Shown here piece by piece: positions 40,103-49,558 of a DNA stretch of 64,000 nucleotides (the stretch's first letter is position 1; the number at the start of each line of letters is the position of its first letter). The notes under the pieces were generated by a model that worked only from the letters and a program-made list of their open reading frames with translations, was not told the DNA's origin and searched no databases. The stretch spans positions 57,851 to 121,850 of the forward strand of contig JAHHDV010000035.1 of NCBI GenBank assembly GCA_019739295.1, given 5' to 3'. The translations under genes were made by a program, and so were the position numbers. The stretch comes from Taibaiella sp. (GTDB lineage: Bacteria > Bacteroidota > Bacteroidia > Chitinophagales > Chitinophagaceae).

Positions 40103-41011
40103 TTATTTCACACCATAGGTTTTGACAATCTTACCATTATTGTTGAATATGTAGCGTGTGTGTACCGGAACATCCTTATACACTTTATCCTTAGGACTGT
40201 AGTAGGAAAATGTAGCATACATATCATAGGTATCCTTACTTATCCTTACGATTCTGACATTCTTATGAATGGCATCATCCGTCTTCTTCCAGCTGTCCAT
40301 GTACCTGTTGGTTAACTGTGCCCGTGTAGGGCTTTTCAGATCCCAATACTGACTGATGGCCGGGTCAAATGCGCTCAATATCTTATCCAGATCCTGGTCC
40401 TCTTCTGCATAAATCAGTTTATAAACCCGGTCCATTCTATCTTCTTTCTCCTGCTCTACTGAAGCGAAATCGGTTTCGCTTGGCTTCCCGGCACCAGTTG
40501 TATCTGTATTGCTTTTTGGTGTAGCAACATCAGAGGTGTCTACTTTGATTTCTGACGGTTTTTGTTCACTCGTCTGCCTGGGCGTATCGTTATTTAAAAT
40601 ACTGCCATCATTTCTGGACGGTTCCTGATTCTTTTCCCCTCTTAAAGCATAATATGCACCCAATCCGCCAAGAATAAGAATGGCCAAAAGGGCAATGATC
40701 ATCCATACATTAGTCCTCTTCTTCTGCGGGACATGATTTGAATAATGACCGGCCGGTGTCTCGGGGTAATAATTCCGGGTGACAGGAGGTACATTCGCAG
40801 GACCTGAGGATTCCTGCAGAAATTGCTGCTGCAATTGCAGGGCTTCTTCCCGGCTCATATTCCAATGCCGGAATAAATGCTGAAGCTGGTTATCTATTTC
40901 GGAAGAAGGGACACTTTTCCACTTTTCGATTAGATCGTTCGGGGCGGATGCATTATATTTCTTTAAGTATAAAAATTTGATAAATGCACCAATGTTATGA
41001 GGAGATATCAT
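40103..41011 (-). CDS. Single-pass membrane protein with NTF2-like C-terminal domain
   Basis: A 302-residue protein. The N-terminal 60 residues are helical and mention-worthy for the pattern DNQLQHLFRHWNMSREEALQ. One transmembrane helix is at about 105-122 (WMIIALLAILILGGLGAYY). A Ser/Thr/Pro-rich linker leads to a C-terminal domain (KLIYAEEDQDLDKILSAFD ... YIFNNNGKIVKTYGV) that looks like a SnoaL/NTF2-type cone. Function unknown. Convergent with the MFS gene. Confidence 0.7.
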   Translation of the reverse strand: MISPHNIGAFIKFLYLKKYNASAPNDLIEKWKSVPSSEIDNQLQHLFRHWNMSREEALQLQQQFLQESSGPANVPPVTRNYYPETPAGHYSNHVPQKKRTNVWMIIALLAILILGGLGAYYALRGEKNQEPSRNDGSILNNDTPRQTSEQKPSEIKVDTSDVATPKSNTDTTGAGKPSETDFASVEQEKEDRMDRVYKLIYAEEDQDLDKILSAFDPAISQYWDLKSPTRAQLTNRYMDSWKKTDDAIHKNVRIVRISKDTYDMYATFSYYSPKDKVYKDVPVHTRYIFNNNGKIVKTYGVK

Positions 41012-41178
41012 TTTTCAGTTGAATTGTACGTTTGAATTCAAATATAAAAATGAATTTGATAAATAGAATTAAAATTTTCAAAAATAAATGGTAATGCTAT
41101 TCCTATGTTATCTGGTCATTACCGGAGGAGTTGCACAGGAAGCTTCAGGAGTTTGCAAATCATATTGATTCACTGAAA

Positions 41179-41204
41179 ATAGAAAGCCGGGATACCCGGC
41201 TTGC
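41179..41204 (-). terminator. Terminator after the lectin gene
   Basis: AAGCCGGG / CCCGGCTT with a three-base loop, followed on the minus strand by TCTATTTTC, just past the stop codon. Confidence 0.6.
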
Positions 41205-41216
41205 ATTATAACCTGT

Positions 41217-43658
41217 CTATCTGACCAGGGTGACATTCCCTTCTTTATGAATGACCCTGCCTGAATTCAGTGTTGCTTCTACCACATAAACATATACTCC
41301 TGCAGGTTGTGGTTTACCGTCAAAAGTACCATCCCAGCCTTCATTCACATTACTGGTTTCGAATACTACACCACCCCACCTGTTGTATATCCTGAATTGG
41401 TTCAGCTTCACATCACCTCTGGGGATGATTTTGAAGATACCATTATTGCTGAACTGATTACCGGGAACGAATGCATTAGGTATATCAAACAATGATTCTA
41501 AGTGAACGATGATATCAATGGAATCCACTATACTGCACCCATTTTCCGTACTGGCTGTCACAAAATACCTGGTCCTTACCTGAGGCATGGTTATCGGATT
41601 GGGAATATCAGTAAAGTTCAGACCTTCCGGAGGATACCAGTTAAAATAATGCGCGTTACTGGTAATATCCATCTGATAGGACTCTCCGGGATAAAGCATA
41701 ATACTATCCGGCAGATCAATTGTCGCCTGGGGAGCTATATCAATATTCACAACCTGGGTATCTACACATCCTTCATCAGAATAACCTATGAGTGTATAAG
41801 TCATCGGACTGCCGAAATCATAAGTAGGATTATGAATACTATCTTCACTCAACCCCTCTGGTGGGTACCATTCATACCGGTCTGCTCCATCGGCCTCCAA
41901 TTGTAATAATTGCGGACCGCAGATTACCGTATCATTAAAATTCACGGAGAGGAAATCATTTCTATGTACGGTGACGATAACGGTATCCCTATCCGCACAT
42001 CCCCATGGCGTACTGACATCCACATAATAAGTTTCGCTGCTGTATCCGTTAAATACAGGATTTTTGATCGTGCTGTCAGTTAATTTCAAGCCGGGACTCC
42101 ACTCATAAATATAATCATCGTAAGCAGGTATAGTTGAGGCATAGAACTGAACAGTATCTCCCATACATATCACCCTGTCCGTACCGAGATTCAATGTCGG
42201 GATAGGCTGAACCTCCATATAAAAGCTATCCCTTACATCCGGACATCCTATATGAGAAGCAACCAGGACAACCCAGCTGCTTTCTGTAGCAGTTATAGCA
42301 GTATTTGAGCTGTGCGGGTCTTCCATACTTGCTTCAGGAGTCCAGGCATAATAAAAACCGGGATAATATGTTGCATTAACGGGCAATACAGAACCTGTAC
42401 AAAGAACAGTATCATTATTCAGCACATTAATATCATTAGGAATCACATTAACCGTAACCGTATCTGTTGCGGAACAGCCTTCAGCACCGGTATTTACACT
42501 AAAGACGTATGTGGCGGAAGTTTCTGGAGAAGCCACTGTTATGGGTGTCGTTGTACTCGTCAACTCTTCAGGCGGGGTCCATAGCATTACAAAACCGGCA
42601 TCCGGCGGGTAGTTCAGATTGGCATTGAGCTCAATTTCACTTCCATAACAGATGCTGATATTATCCGGGGTAATGTTCACTTCCGGTTTGGGCCGTATAA
42701 TAATTACAATTTCAGTTCTTGGACTCTGAATAGGACAACCTTCCACCGACTGTGATACATAATATCTGAAAGTATCGGCAACCGTTCCGTCAACCACAGG
42801 TGTGCCGCTTAATTCTGTCCCGCCCGTAGGCACATTATACCAGTGCAGGATAGCGTCTTCAAGGGCTTCATCTACATTTAATGGCGGTATCTCGTCAAAC
42901 TGGCAATAAATTTTTTCCGGCTCCTCCACTACCGGAGCATTGGGTGAACTAACTCCTTCAATATATACATTCCTGATATAGTGGGTCTCAAATGCGGCAC
43001 CAGTAGATGCGGAAAATCCAAAATATCCTAAAATCCCGGTCAGGTCCAAAGGACCGGTAATATTTGGAGTTGCACTATAATCCAGGTATACATTGATAAT
43101 ACCATCGGAGTATTCAATCAAGCAATGCCTCCAGCTCCCATCATATACATAATCCTGTTCGGTCAGAATAGTACCGATCACATCTGTCATATCATCTTCA
43201 ATATACCCTTCCGTTTCGAATTTCCTGATCGAGATGGTAGGCATATCATCGATGCCGGTATTGTTATATGTATCAAAGACCAATGCAAATCCGTCCATAA
43301 CCGTAGGCATACCTATTCCTTCCCCGGAAACAAAACCGGAAGGCGGATCTTGCAGGAACCAAAATGCAAACCCATCTGCCGGAGACACACTGGGGTCCAT
43401 CTTATATTCAAAATCGATGGTAAAATAGGCACAGTCTCCGGATAATACCTGAGGCTCTCCATAGTAAATATGCCCGTTCTGGTCTGTACCTTCTTCTGTA
43501 ATCCTGATCGCATCACCATCTACTATTGCATCTCCTCCCATAAACCAGCCTGTGATATCTACCGGGTCCCCGGTTAATTCATAGGAAAAGGACTGACCAT
43601 ACCCAATTCCCGGAACTATTATGCTAAAAAATAAAATTACTATTAAATTTATTCTCAT
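41217..43658 (-). CDS. L-type lectin surface protein with T9SS type B sorting domain
   Basis: An 813-residue exported protein. After the signal peptide (ending near GYGQ) comes an L-type lectin sandwich: FTIDFEYKMDPSVSPADGFA, FALVFDTYNNTGIDD and WRHCLIEYSDGIINVYLDY, the carbohydrate-binding legume-lectin fold. An Ig-like unit around 235-325 follows, then repeated PKD/Ig-like units with YEWSPGLKLTDSTIKNPVF and FNWYPPEGLNFTDIPNP, and a type B sorting domain ending NVTLVR. From about residue 330 on it is clearly paralogous to the protein at 6145-9019. No porP/sprF partner is adjacent here. Confidence 0.92.
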   Translation of the reverse strand: MRINLIVILFFSIIVPGIGYGQSFSYELTGDPVDITGWFMGGDAIVDGDAIRITEEGTDQNGHIYYGEPQVLSGDCAYFTIDFEYKMDPSVSPADGFAFWFLQDPPSGFVSGEGIGMPTVMDGFALVFDTYNNTGIDDMPTISIRKFETEGYIEDDMTDVIGTILTEQDYVYDGSWRHCLIEYSDGIINVYLDYSATPNITGPLDLTGILGYFGFSASTGAAFETHYIRNVYIEGVSSPNAPVVEEPEKIYCQFDEIPPLNVDEALEDAILHWYNVPTGGTELSGTPVVDGTVADTFRYYVSQSVEGCPIQSPRTEIVIIIRPKPEVNITPDNISICYGSEIELNANLNYPPDAGFVMLWTPPEELTSTTTPITVASPETSATYVFSVNTGAEGCSATDTVTVNVIPNDINVLNNDTVLCTGSVLPVNATYYPGFYYAWTPEASMEDPHSSNTAITATESSWVVLVASHIGCPDVRDSFYMEVQPIPTLNLGTDRVICMGDTVQFYASTIPAYDDYIYEWSPGLKLTDSTIKNPVFNGYSSETYYVDVSTPWGCADRDTVIVTVHRNDFLSVNFNDTVICGPQLLQLEADGADRYEWYPPEGLSEDSIHNPTYDFGSPMTYTLIGYSDEGCVDTQVVNIDIAPQATIDLPDSIMLYPGESYQMDITSNAHYFNWYPPEGLNFTDIPNPITMPQVRTRYFVTASTENGCSIVDSIDIIVHLESLFDIPNAFVPGNQFSNNGIFKIIPRGDVKLNQFRIYNRWGGVVFETSNVNEGWDGTFDGKPQPAGVYVYVVEATLNSGRVIHKEGNVTLVR

Positions 43659-43834
43659 TGAATTGGAATAATAAATGAATCAAATCAACTATAATACATA
43701 CTGAAGTATCTATTACAGACAACAAATTTAATAAAACGTTGGCGGAATGTGAAAAAAATATTTCCGCTCGTGGTTATTTACCTTAAATATCTTATACTTT
43801 TCGGGTTTAAACTTATTTATAAATATCGATTTAC

Positions 43835-44677
43835 TTAATCCAATTCAAACTGGATGGGCAATAAAAAATACGTTGCTACATCTGTTCCATTTTTCTGGGC
43901 AGGTTTCCAATCCTTCATCTTGCTGACTACCCTTACCGCTTCTTCATCACAACCGCCTCCTATCCCCTTCAATACCTTAATGGAGCTAACCTGGCCATGT
44001 TTGTCTACTATAAATTCTAACACGACTTCTCCTTCTATCTTTTGTACCATTGCGACCTGGGGATAACGGAGATGACCGGAAAGGAAGCTTTTCATATTTC
44101 CCACATATTCCGCTTTCCGGTCTACCCCGTTGCGAATGGGAAGATCCGGCACTGTTTTCGACTCCATGGTATCCCCTTTGTTTAAAACTCCTTCGGACTC
44201 CCAGGCACCTTCTTTCCTATAAATGGTATTGGGCCCGGACTCTGCACCATCTTTTCTCTCAGGACCAATATTGGTCATCCTGGAAGGGTTTTCGATTTTT
44301 TCTTCCGGCTTTACCCGGTCATTTTTAACGATCAAAGGATCGGTAAACTGACCTGTCTGAACCTTTTGAGCTGTAGTAGCCTGTAAGGGTTTGAGGTCAC
44401 CTATGGGTTTCGGATATTCAGTTTGCTTCTTTTCTTTAGGCAACCCGATCCTGTCAATGACAACGGGGGGAGACAGCGATACTTTGTCCGGAAGCTCCGC
44501 CTTGGCACGCTCCGTTGCCCCTTGACAAAATGCTAAGAGTCCGAATCCGATGATGACAAGCATTCCTGCACGAATCATGCGCTTGTTGTAATTTTTTCGG
44601 AGCTCATAGGCACCATAAGCCTTGTTTCTATTCTGGAATACCAGGTCCAGATAAGTGTTGGTTTGGGTCTCCATCAT
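43835..44677 (-). CDS. TonB family energy transducer
   Basis: A 280-residue TonB-like protein. The N-terminus with FQNRNKAYGAYELRKNYNKR is the Bacteroidota type, followed by one transmembrane helix (residues 33-50), a Pro/Lys-rich periplasmic spacer and a C-terminal TonB domain (GEVVLEFIVDKHGQVSSIKV, then WKPAQKNGTDVATYFLLPI). It would couple inner-membrane energy to outer-membrane receptors. No exbB/exbD or TonB-dependent receptor is adjacent. Confidence 0.92.
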   Translation of the reverse strand: MMETQTNTYLDLVFQNRNKAYGAYELRKNYNKRMIRAGMLVIIGFGLLAFCQGATERAKAELPDKVSLSPPVVIDRIGLPKEKKQTEYPKPIGDLKPLQATTAQKVQTGQFTDPLIVKNDRVKPEEKIENPSRMTNIGPERKDGAESGPNTIYRKEGAWESEGVLNKGDTMESKTVPDLPIRNGVDRKAEYVGNMKSFLSGHLRYPQVAMVQKIEGEVVLEFIVDKHGQVSSIKVLKGIGGGCDEEAVRVVSKMKDWKPAQKNGTDVATYFLLPIQFELD

Positions 44678-45033
44678 TTATATTTTTTAAAGGTTATCGA
44701 TCATACTTCCGGACATGTTTTCCTGTAACAAACAGCTTGCGGAATGACCTTGTCTGCAGGATGGGGAAGCACCGCAGGTACTTATCTCATAGTCCAATAA
44801 CACAGGTATCCGCTGCTTTCCCATTGATTGGAAAAGCTTTCATCCGATGTTCCGTTATCTTAAAAATGTCTGAGTTGTGCTTCCCTTCTAAATCAAAAAG
44901 CCGGAAGGGCTTTCTATCCAGGAAAAGAAACAGGTTTGTGCAGGTTGTTGATGAATAAACGGCTGCCAGCATATTTTTCACAAAAAAAAGAGACCTAATC
45001 TCTTAGATCTCTTTAAAGACGGAATGTTTGTGC
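44678..45033. other. Intergenic region between the VWA and TonB genes
   Basis: About 356 bases. Short reading frames on both strands (64-73 codons) show no family feature. It contains the terminator of the VWA gene and presumably the TonB promoter; I see nothing else. Confidence 0.5.
44982..45015 (-). terminator. Terminator of the VWA gene
   Basis: On the minus strand AAGAGATC pairs imperfectly with GGTCTCTT around a short loop and runs into eight T. Confidence 0.6.
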
Positions 45034-46218
45034 TTACTGCCTGTAGCCTTTTACGTTTGCCAGTTCAATAATAGAAGATGTAATCGCATTGCCCAGGTCA
45101 TCTTCATCCGTAGCATTTTTCATTTGCTCGTCTATATATGTTTGCCGCTTCTTCCCTAATTCCGACATTTCATTTTGAATGGCTGTCCGTTCCTTTTCCA
45201 TCTTATCGATATAACGCCTGATCTCGGATTCTGATTTTCCCTTTAATTCCGCCGGAAGCTCATCATTGTCCACATGAGCCAGATAATCAGGGTCATCTTT
45301 TGCACGGTCTACCAGATCCCAGCTGCTGTTGTTATAATGCTTTGATTTGGATTTGGTCAATGCCCTTTCAGCATAATTACTGGCCGATATTTTTGATGCA
45401 TTGATATCCTGCACCTCCTGATTTATTTTCTTGGATTCGCCTTCAGCACCGTAGCTGATATACGTTTCATTCAGTCTTTTGTTGCACTCCGCTATCCTGT
45501 CGTCATAAGGAGTGGCGATAAAGCGGACTTTCTTATCAGAATCGATGTTGAAGTATTTTCCTTTGCCTAATCGGGCACCCTCATACCACAATTCACTGAT
45601 ACCGGCATCACGGCTGCCACAATAGATCGTATTGATATAGATATTATCCCGCCTTGCTTCACTGATGGCTTCTTGATAGGAGTATCTGCCCTGGTCAAAT
45701 GGTTCATTTCCTGCTATGTATATAAGCTTCATGTCCGCTTTTGTATCGCTCCATTTCAATTGGGAAACGGCATTACTGATCACCTGACCACAATACTCCT
45801 CACCCCCATAGGTAGTCAATGAGAATAACTTAGAGGAAAGTAAATCCAGGTCTCTTGTCAACGGTAAAACCTGACGGATATAATCTGATGGCTCTCCCAG
45901 TCCTGTATTTCCATATTCATAAAGGGAGATTTCGATAACAGGCTCTTTTCCCCGGTACTTCAGGGTGGTCAATGTATTGATGATATGCCATAGCCTGGAC
46001 TTGGCCTGTTCGATAAGGCCGTCCATGCTATTGGAAGTATCTAACAGTAAAGCCACCTGTATCCGTGGTGAAGACTCATCTCTCCCTGCTTCATAAACGG
46101 AAAATGCGTCCGTAGCAGCGCTTGGGGTCTCACTGATCCAATACCTTGATGGCTCCAGGGCATATACGGATAATGCTGAGCATAATAAGGCCGGTAATAT
46201 TAATTTTCTGGTTTTCAT
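45034..46218 (-). CDS. Exported von Willebrand factor A domain protein
   Basis: A 394-residue protein with a signal peptide (ending near SVYA). A VWA domain follows with the MIDAS motif DTSNSM near residue 60 and supporting TTYGGEEYCGQ; the Thr and Asp positions of the metal site are present (IYIAGNEPFDQG). After residue 250 the chain is charged and helical, likely coiled coil (IRRYIDKMEKERTAIQNEMS). Similar solitary secreted VWA proteins are found in Bacteroidota and Planctomycetes; function unknown. It is divergent from the kinase gene. Confidence 0.88.
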   Translation of the reverse strand: MKTRKLILPALLCSALSVYALEPSRYWISETPSAATDAFSVYEAGRDESSPRIQVALLLDTSNSMDGLIEQAKSRLWHIINTLTTLKYRGKEPVIEISLYEYGNTGLGEPSDYIRQVLPLTRDLDLLSSKLFSLTTYGGEEYCGQVISNAVSQLKWSDTKADMKLIYIAGNEPFDQGRYSYQEAISEARRDNIYINTIYCGSRDAGISELWYEGARLGKGKYFNIDSDKKVRFIATPYDDRIAECNKRLNETYISYGAEGESKKINQEVQDINASKISASNYAERALTKSKSKHYNNSSWDLVDRAKDDPDYLAHVDNDELPAELKGKSESEIRRYIDKMEKERTAIQNEMSELGKKRQTYIDEQMKNATDEDDLGNAITSSIIELANVKGYRQ

Positions 46219-46360
46219 AATTCTATCATTTTGTTTTCAGTTCAAAATTATCATGGCCCATACTCTCGTTGGGGTCAGACTTGGTGAATAGCCGGTTTGA
46301 CTTGGTCAATGGATTAGGTTATCCTGTTAATTTAGTTTTATTTTACATTCAAATAATACT

Positions 46361-48209
46361 ATGATGGACTGGAAGAAGATGATCACCGGGTTTATTATTT
46401 ACGCGCTATTTGCAACTCAGGCTATTGCACAGGATTCACTACCCAAAAATCCTGAAAAACCTTCCATTCAGGATAATAAGATCAAAAGCAGAGGCTATAC
46501 TAAAAAGCAGAACCTGCAGCAGCTGGATCAGGCCCTCGAAAATAATGACCAGGAAAAAATAGCAGAACAATATGTAAAGCTGGCGGGAGAGAATAAAAAG
46601 CAAAATGAGCATTCCAAAGCTATTCATAATCTACAGCAGGCTTTGAGTATTTATACCAAGCTGAAAGACAAAAAGAACATCAGCCAGGTCAACCGGAAGA
46701 TCGCACAAATCCAGGAAGCACAGAATAAAGACCAGGAAGCCATCCTGAGTTATTCCAAAGCAGAAGAAAATGCAGTAGATGTATCTGAAGAACGCGCCAA
46801 TAATAATGACATCCGGAGACTCTCCCAAAAAAATGACATTGAGGTCCAACGCAATTATAACATCTCCAATGCACAGCTTTTCGAGTCCGAAGGCAATACC
46901 AACGAGGCCGTCAGGACCTACCAGTTACAGGCAGATCTTGAGCTGAAGCACAACAATATCGATGAAGCAAAGAGAACCCTGGAACAGGCCGCTGTTATCA
47001 CCAGGGACAAAAAACAAAAAACTGAGATCGAGCAAAAATTAGCTACGGTACTGGCAAAAGACCGGCAATATCAGGATGCCATCATGCTGAGTAAAAAAAA
47101 TCCTTCAGGAGGCCATAGACAGCAACAATATTATCCTACAGATAGATCAGTTATCCCAACTTTCCGGCTTCTATATACAACAAAACAATCCGGACTCTGC
47201 CATTCAGTATCTCAACCGGGCCTACGCCCTGTCTATTCAGCATCACCTGACCAAAGAAGCCCGGAGCATTACCCGGTCCATAGTCGAATTATATAACCAG
47301 AAGAAAGACATAACCAATACCGTCTTTTATCAAAATAGATTTCTCAGTGATTTGGATTCTTTGCTCATACTGGATAAAAGTATCGGCGATGACCGGCTTT
47401 CACTTTCATTGGAGCAAAGGATTTCGGACCTGGAGCAGGAGCGTATGCTCCAGTATCAAATCATCCAAAGTAAGAACAGGTTCAATTCGGCGCTGCTGGT
47501 ATCCATTGCTATAATGTTTATTCTGGTCTTTTCCATTTTCAGGTCCTTACACGCTATCAAGAGAAAGAATAAAAAAATCGCATTGCAATCGCTGCGTAAG
47601 GAGATGAACCCGCACTTCATCTTCAACAGCCTGAATAGTGTCAACCAGTTTATAGCGGAGAACAATGAACTGGAGGCCAACAAGTTCCTGACTTCCTATT
47701 CAGGCCTGATGCGCAATATTATGGAGCATTCCAACAAGGATTTTGTAAAACTGAGCATAGAAATCGAACAGCTGAAAAAGTACCTGGCATTGGAGCATTT
47801 ACGGTTCAGGGATAAATTCGATTATTATATTATTGTAGATGAAGGTCTAGACCCCGATGCTACGCTTATCCCCAATATGCTCATACAGCCCCAGCTTGAA
47901 AATGCCATCTGGCATGGATTACGCTATAAAGAGGGGAAAGGCAGGTTATCCCTGCAATTCCTCACAGAAGATCATCACCTGATCGTAAAAGTGGTAGATG
48001 ACGGTATCGGTATAGCACAAAGTCAACAGATGAAAACCAGGCACCAGAGAACCTATGCATCTATCGGACTTCAAAATACAAAACAAAGAATCGAGCTCCT
48101 CAATCAGCTTTATAAGAAAGATATGCGGTTGAATATTTTATCTGATGATCACGGCACCACCATCTATTTTGATTTTGGCAGGTTGAAATATAAAACGGAA
48201 AAGCAATAA
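46361..48209 (+). CDS. TPR-containing LytS/YehU-type sensor histidine kinase, one frameshift
   Basis: About 616 residues. A signal peptide, then TPR-like repeats (KAIHNLQQALSIYTKLKDKK, EAVRTYQLQADLELKHNN), a transmembrane helix (ALLVSIAIMFILVFSIF), the His_kinase domain with LRKEMNPHFIFNSLNSVNQF (phospho-acceptor His near 416) and a HATPase (LENAIWHGLRYKEGKG, DDGIGIA). The frame breaks at a run of eight A near 47093; seven A gives SKKILQEAIDSNN and an unbroken protein, so the break is probably a consensus error. The LytTR regulator starts 10 bases after the stop. Confidence 0.92.
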
Positions 48210-48219
48210 CCTAAATCCA

Positions 48220-48972
48220 ATGGAAGAGAAAATCAGAACCGTAATCGTAGAGGATGAAAAAGCTGCCCAGGCTACGTTGATCAATTACCTCGAAAAATTT
48301 TGTCCTCATATAGAAGTCATCGGTATAGCCAATAACAGCAAGGAAGCAGATCAGATGCTTCACGGGCTAAACCCCCAGTTGGTATTCCTTGATGTAGAGA
48401 TGCCATTCGGAAATGCCTTTGATGTACTGGAAGCCTGTCAGGATCTTCGCTTTGAAACGATCTTCGTCACGGCATTTTCAGAATATTCCCTGAAAGCGCT
48501 CAACCAGTCAGCTGCTTACTATCTACTGAAGCCCATCAGCATTGAAGAGCTCATCATCGCTGTGAATAAGGTACGGCAACAGATAGCAGACAAGCAATTC
48601 ATAGACCGTCATAAGGTTATCCTGAACAATGTAAAAGAACAAAGAACAGAAAAACACCAGATTATTCTTCCAACAACAGAAGGGTTCGACGTGGTCAAAT
48701 TGGAAAACATTATCCGGCTAAAAGGAAATGGGAACTTTACCGATGTATTCCTGACAGACGGATCTAAGAAAATGGTCTGTCGTTTTCTAAAGCACTTTGC
48801 AGAAATGCTGGACTACCCTTTCTTACGCATACACAAATCGCACATCATCAATCTTCACTTCGTCAGGTCCTACCATAAAGGCAATGGCGGATCGCTCAGG
48901 CTTACAGATGATTCGGAAGTGGAAGTTTCAGCGGCTTATAAAGATGACCTGATCAAAGCTTTTAAAGGATAA
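48220..48972 (+). CDS. LytTR family response regulator
   Basis: A 250-residue regulator: receiver with Glu11-Asp12 and phospho-acceptor Asp58 (LVFLDVEMP), and a C-terminal LytTR DNA-binding domain (IRLKGNGNFTDVFLTDGSKK, FLRIHKSHIINLHFVRSYHK). With the kinase directly upstream it forms a classical LytS/LytTR-type pair. Target genes cannot be inferred; no LytTR repeat sites were searched. Confidence 0.96.
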   Translation: MEEKIRTVIVEDEKAAQATLINYLEKFCPHIEVIGIANNSKEADQMLHGLNPQLVFLDVEMPFGNAFDVLEACQDLRFETIFVTAFSEYSLKALNQSAAYYLLKPISIEELIIAVNKVRQQIADKQFIDRHKVILNNVKEQRTEKHQIILPTTEGFDVVKLENIIRLKGNGNFTDVFLTDGSKKMVCRFLKHFAEMLDYPFLRIHKSHIINLHFVRSYHKGNGGSLRLTDDSEVEVSAAYKDDLIKAFKG

Positions 48973-48994
48973 GCGTCCTTTACCGGGATCAGGA

Positions 48995-49549
48995 TCACTG
49001 GAAATAACACTGTTCCGGCATCCAGGAGTTTTGCTCCCTGTCCTTGCCTGATACAATGGCTTCCTGAAGGCTGATCTTCCAGTCGATGGCCAATGCAGGA
49101 TCATGGTATAAAATGCCGCTTTCAGCTTCCTTATGGTAATATGCATCGCATTTATAAAATACTTCAGCGCTATCGCTCAGGACGGAGTAACCATGCGCAA
49201 ACCCCTTCGGGACAAATAACTGTTTGTGGTTCTCATCACTCAATTCAATGCCAAACCACTGGCCATAAGTAGGACTGCTTTTCCGGATATCTACGATCAC
49301 ATCCCATATGCTGCCATGAAGCACGCGAACTAATTTAGCCTGTGCATAAGGCTCGTATTGAAAGTGAAGACCCCGCAGTACGTTCTTCACAGACCTGGCC
49401 TGATTATCCTGAACAAATGCTACGGTAATTCCGGATTCTTCTTCAAACTGCTGCCGGTTAAAGCTTTCGAAAAAATATCCCCGCTCATCTCCAAAGACTT
49501 TCGGAATAAATATAAATGCATCCTGAAGCGGGGTCATTTCTATAGCCAT
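48995..49549 (-). CDS. rfbC: dTDP-4-dehydrorhamnose 3,5-epimerase
   Basis: A 184-residue cupin enzyme of dTDP-L-rhamnose synthesis. FIPKVFGDERGYFFESFNRQQ, VLRGLHFQYEPYAQAKLVRV (catalytic His) and GIELSDENHKQLFVPKGFAH are characteristic. The other rhamnose genes rfbA, rfbB and rfbD are not in this window. The DegT-type aminotransferase lies 9 bases upstream, so they are probably one transcript. Confidence 0.95.
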   Translation of the reverse strand: MAIEMTPLQDAFIFIPKVFGDERGYFFESFNRQQFEEESGITVAFVQDNQARSVKNVLRGLHFQYEPYAQAKLVRVLHGSIWDVIVDIRKSSPTYGQWFGIELSDENHKQLFVPKGFAHGYSVLSDSAEVFYKCDAYYHKEAESGILYHDPALAIDWKISLQEAIVSGKDREQNSWMPEQCYFQ

Positions 49550-49558
49550 AATACAATA

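Noticed and set aside
44787..44981. 64-codon minus-strand frame between the VWA and TonB genes
   Set aside because: No family feature; overlaps the VWA terminator; probably chance.
48962..48982. AAAGGA/TCCTTT hairpin at the end of the LytTR regulator gene
   Set aside because: Overlaps the stop codon and lacks a T run on either strand; too weak for a terminator call.
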